Below are positions 62,128 to 64,000 of a DNA stretch of 64,000 nucleotides, in pieces (position 1 is the first letter of the stretch; each line of letters begins with the position of its first letter). Under the pieces are notes generated by a model. It did not search any database and had not been told where the DNA came from. It saw only the letters and a list, made by a program, of their open reading frames with translations. The position numbers and the translations under genes were made by a program. The stretch is from Raineyella antarctica (GTDB lineage Bacteria > Actinomycetota > Actinomycetes > Propionibacteriales > Propionibacteriaceae), in contig NZ_FMYF01000002.1 of assembly GCF_900092135.1 (NCBI RefSeq), positions 62,001 to 126,000 of the forward strand, written 5' to 3'.

Positions 62128-63240
62128 TCAGGCCATCCGCTCCAGCACGTAGTCGATGCAGGCCGTGAGCGCCTCGACGTCGGCGGTCGGCACATTGGTG
62201 AACATGCCGATCCGCAGCTGGTTGCGGCCGAGCTTGCGGTAGGGCTCCACGTCGATGATCCCGTTGGCGCGCAGCGTCTTCGCCAGTGCCGCGGCATCGA
62301 CCTGTTCGGCGAAGTCGATGGTGCCGACCACCGGGGAGCGGAAGGCCTGCTCGACGAACGGCGTCGCCAGCTCGTGCGCGTCGGCCCAGCCGTACAGGTG
62401 GGCCGCGGAGGCCTGCGTACGGGCGGTGGCGAAGGCCATCCCGCCCTGGGTGTTCAGCCAGTCGACCTGCTCGGCCAGCAGCCACAGGGTGGCGATCGCC
62501 GGGGTGTTGAGCGTCTGGTCCTTGCGGGAGTTGTCCAGCGCGACCTGCAGCGACAGGATCTCGGGGATCCACCGGTCCGTCGCCGCGATCCGGCCGATCC
62601 GCTCGATCGCCGCGGGGGACAGGAACGAGACCCACAGGCCGCCGTCGGAGCCGAAGTTCTTCTGCGGGGCGAAGTAGTAGGCGTCCGTCTGGGCCAGGTC
62701 GGCATCGATGCCGCCGGCCGCCGAGGTCGCGTCGATCAGGGTCAGCGCGCCCTCGTCGCCGGCAACGCGCTGCACCGGGGTGGCGGCACCGGTCGAGGTC
62801 TCGTTCTGCGCCCACGCGTACGCGTCCACGCCGGCGGTGGGCTGCGGCACGGCCGCGCTGCCGACCGGGGCCGTGGCGATGACCGGATCGGCCAGGAACG
62901 GCGCCCGGGCCGCCTCGGCGGCGAACTTGGAGGAGAACTCGCCGTTCGAGCCGTGCGCGGAGCGCTGCTCGACCAGCGAGTAGATCGCGGCGTCCCAGAA
63001 CAGCGTCGAACCGCCATTGCCGAGGGCGACCTCGTAGCCCTCCGGGGCCCGGTAGAGCTCGGCCAGGCCCTCGCGGATGCGGCGGACGAGGTCCTTCACC
63101 GGGGCCTGCCGGTGCGAGGTGCCGAGCACCTGCGCGCCGGGACCGGCCAGGGACGCGAGCGCCGCCGGGCGGATCCGGGCCGGCCCACAGCCGAAGCGTC
63201 CGTCGGCGGGCTTGATGTCTGCGGGAATCTGCACGGTCAC
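62128..63240 (-). CDS. serC: Phosphoserine aminotransferase
   Basis: A 370-residue class V aminotransferase of the actinobacterial SerC type. The PLP lysine is Lys194 in YYFAPQKNFGSDGG. FGCGPARIRP near the start, GTSHRQAPVKDL and LIDATSAAGGID are family blocks. It makes phosphoserine from 3-phosphohydroxypyruvate and glutamate. The GTG start lacks a ribosome site, but AAAGAT lies 6 nt upstream, so it may be leaderless. It is divergent from pdxH, whose product makes the PLP that SerC needs. Confidence 0.93.
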   Translation of the reverse strand: MTVQIPADIKPADGRFGCGPARIRPAALASLAGPGAQVLGTSHRQAPVKDLVRRIREGLAELYRAPEGYEVALGNGGSTLFWDAAIYSLVEQRSAHGSNGEFSSKFAAEAARAPFLADPVIATAPVGSAAVPQPTAGVDAYAWAQNETSTGAATPVQRVAGDEGALTLIDATSAAGGIDADLAQTDAYYFAPQKNFGSDGGLWVSFLSPAAIERIGRIAATDRWIPEILSLQVALDNSRKDQTLNTPAIATLWLLAEQVDWLNTQGGMAFATARTQASAAHLYGWADAHELATPFVEQAFRSPVVGTIDFAEQVDAAALAKTLRANGIIDVEPYRKLGRNQLRIGMFTNVPTADVEALTACIDYVLERMA

Positions 63241-63290
63241 CGTCCCATCTTTGCACCGTGTCCGAGCCGGGCGGCCGGGTGGCTGGGTGG

Positions 63291-63296
63291 TAGGAC
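63291..63296 (+). promoter_or_regulatory. -10 hexamer of leaderless pdxH
   Basis: TAGGAC ends 6 nt before the ATG at 63303, and there is no ribosome site. Confidence 0.5.
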
Positions 63297-63302
63297 GGGG
63301 TC

Positions 63303-63953
63303 ATGCACGACATTGCCGCCGACCGGGTCGAGTACCACGGCCAGACCCTTGATGGCGTGAACGCCGCAACCTCGCCGTACGCCCTGTTCCGCAGTTGGCT
63401 GGAGGCCGCGTACGAGGCGGGCAACCCGGAGCCGACGGCGATGCAGGTCGCGACGGTCGCGCTGGGTGGGGACGGGGTGCCCCGGCCGAGCGTACGGACG
63501 GTGCTGCTCAAGGAGGTCGACGAGCGCGGCTTCGTGTTCTTCAGCAACTACCGCTCCCGCAAGGGCCGGGAGATCGAGGCCCAGCCGCAGGTGGCCCTGC
63601 AGTGGTACTGGCCGGCGCTGGCCCGGGCCGTACGGGTGGAGGGGACCGCCGTCCGGGTGGACCGGCAGGAGTCCGAGGCGTACTTCGCGAGTCGGCCGCG
63701 CGGCTCCCAGCTGGGCGCCTGGGCCTCCCAGCAGTCCGCCGAACTCGACTCGCGCGCCGAGCTGCTGGCGGCGTACGCCAGGGTCGGTGAGGAGTTCCGC
63801 GGCCGCGAGGTGCCCTGCCCCGAGCACTGGGGAGGCTGGCGCGTCCCGGCCGGGGCGATCGAGTTCTGGCAGGGCGAGCCGAGCCGGCTGCACGACCGGG
63901 TCCGGTTCACCCGCGAGGGCACGTCCTGGCAGCTGCACCGGCTCGCGCCCTGA
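63303..63953 (+). CDS. pdxH: Pyridoxamine/pyridoxine 5'-phosphate oxidase
   Basis: A 216-residue FMN enzyme that oxidises PNP and PMP to PLP. MQVATVALGGDGVPRPSVR and LLKEVDERGFVFFSNYRSRK hold the FMN-binding residues, QVALQWYWPALARAVRVEG the core strand, and ESEAYFASRPRGSQLGAWAS the PLP phosphate-binding Arg and Ser. The C-terminus ends in the conserved EFWQGEPSRLHDR, then R-F. All hallmarks are intact. The start is leaderless. Confidence 0.96.
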   Translation: MHDIAADRVEYHGQTLDGVNAATSPYALFRSWLEAAYEAGNPEPTAMQVATVALGGDGVPRPSVRTVLLKEVDERGFVFFSNYRSRKGREIEAQPQVALQWYWPALARAVRVEGTAVRVDRQESEAYFASRPRGSQLGAWASQQSAELDSRAELLAAYARVGEEFRGREVPCPEHWGGWRVPAGAIEFWQGEPSRLHDRVRFTREGTSWQLHRLAP

Positions 63954-64000
63954 GCCGGGCCTGTGGTCGGGGTCCGCGGGAGGGCGAGCGGGCTTCAGCG

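Overview
The window is high-GC actinobacterial DNA (about 70% GC by eye). It almost certainly comes from the Propionibacteriaceae or a close relative in the Propionibacteriales. The left edge carries the end of the methylmalonyl-CoA carboxyltransferase 12S gene followed by the biotinyl 1.3S subunit, the hallmark of the Wood-Werkman propionate cycle. A single-chain pyruvate carboxylase and a phosphoketolase-Pta-AckA acetate branch fit the same lifestyle. CarD, SenX3-RegX3, LpqE, DUF3263, DUF3027, DUF4032 and DUF5997 are all actinobacterial markers. No species name is offered.

Layout. 1-940: transcarboxylase genes. 1036-9916: conserved chromosomal core with an SDR, gpmA, phoU, the divergent senX3-regX3 phosphate two-component system with a three-repeat PHO box, lpqE, carD-ispD-ispF and glyA. 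10048-12183: a double TetR regulator with two upstream palindromes, then a lipoprotein. 12257-23777: an accessory, defence-like block. It holds a tightly coupled four-gene operon (an HTH plus degenerate methylase-specificity fusion, then hsdM, hsdS and hsdR), two small ORFs, a probable toxin-antitoxin pair and a DUF222/HNH endonuclease. 23868-35886: patatin, a 37-codon small gene with its own promoter and terminator, a deleted alpha/beta-hydrolase remnant, rlmB-cysS, DUF4032-ugpC, a transglutaminase-like protein, a DedA/VTT protein, a macrodomain protein, tRNA-Thr(UGU), manA and DUF3263. 35937-41600: groL under two CIRCE operators, then M19 dipeptidase, cutC, a PaiB-like protein and a Nudix hydrolase. 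41665-47510: xfp-pta-ackA, which would convert xylulose-5-P or fructose-6-P to acetyl-P and acetate with ATP gain. 47547-57256: an XPB-type helicase operon, orphan larE, a cold-shock protein with DUF3027, a purine permease, and a LysR-effector-domain protein divergent from DUF5997. 57469-64000: pyruvate carboxylase, small membrane proteins, serC and pdxH.

Two themes cut across the window. First, many genes lack a Shine-Dalgarno sequence and instead have a TANNNT-like -10 hexamer ending 6-7 nt before the start codon. This is leaderless architecture, and it decides several starts here (for example senX3). Second, strong GC-rich hairpins mark most operon ends. The best candidate for an undescribed system is the Type I restriction operon headed by the HTH/pseudo-methylase fusion at 12355-14334. 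The 37-aa transcription unit at 24960-25233 and the double-headed TetR with paired operators are the next most interesting.
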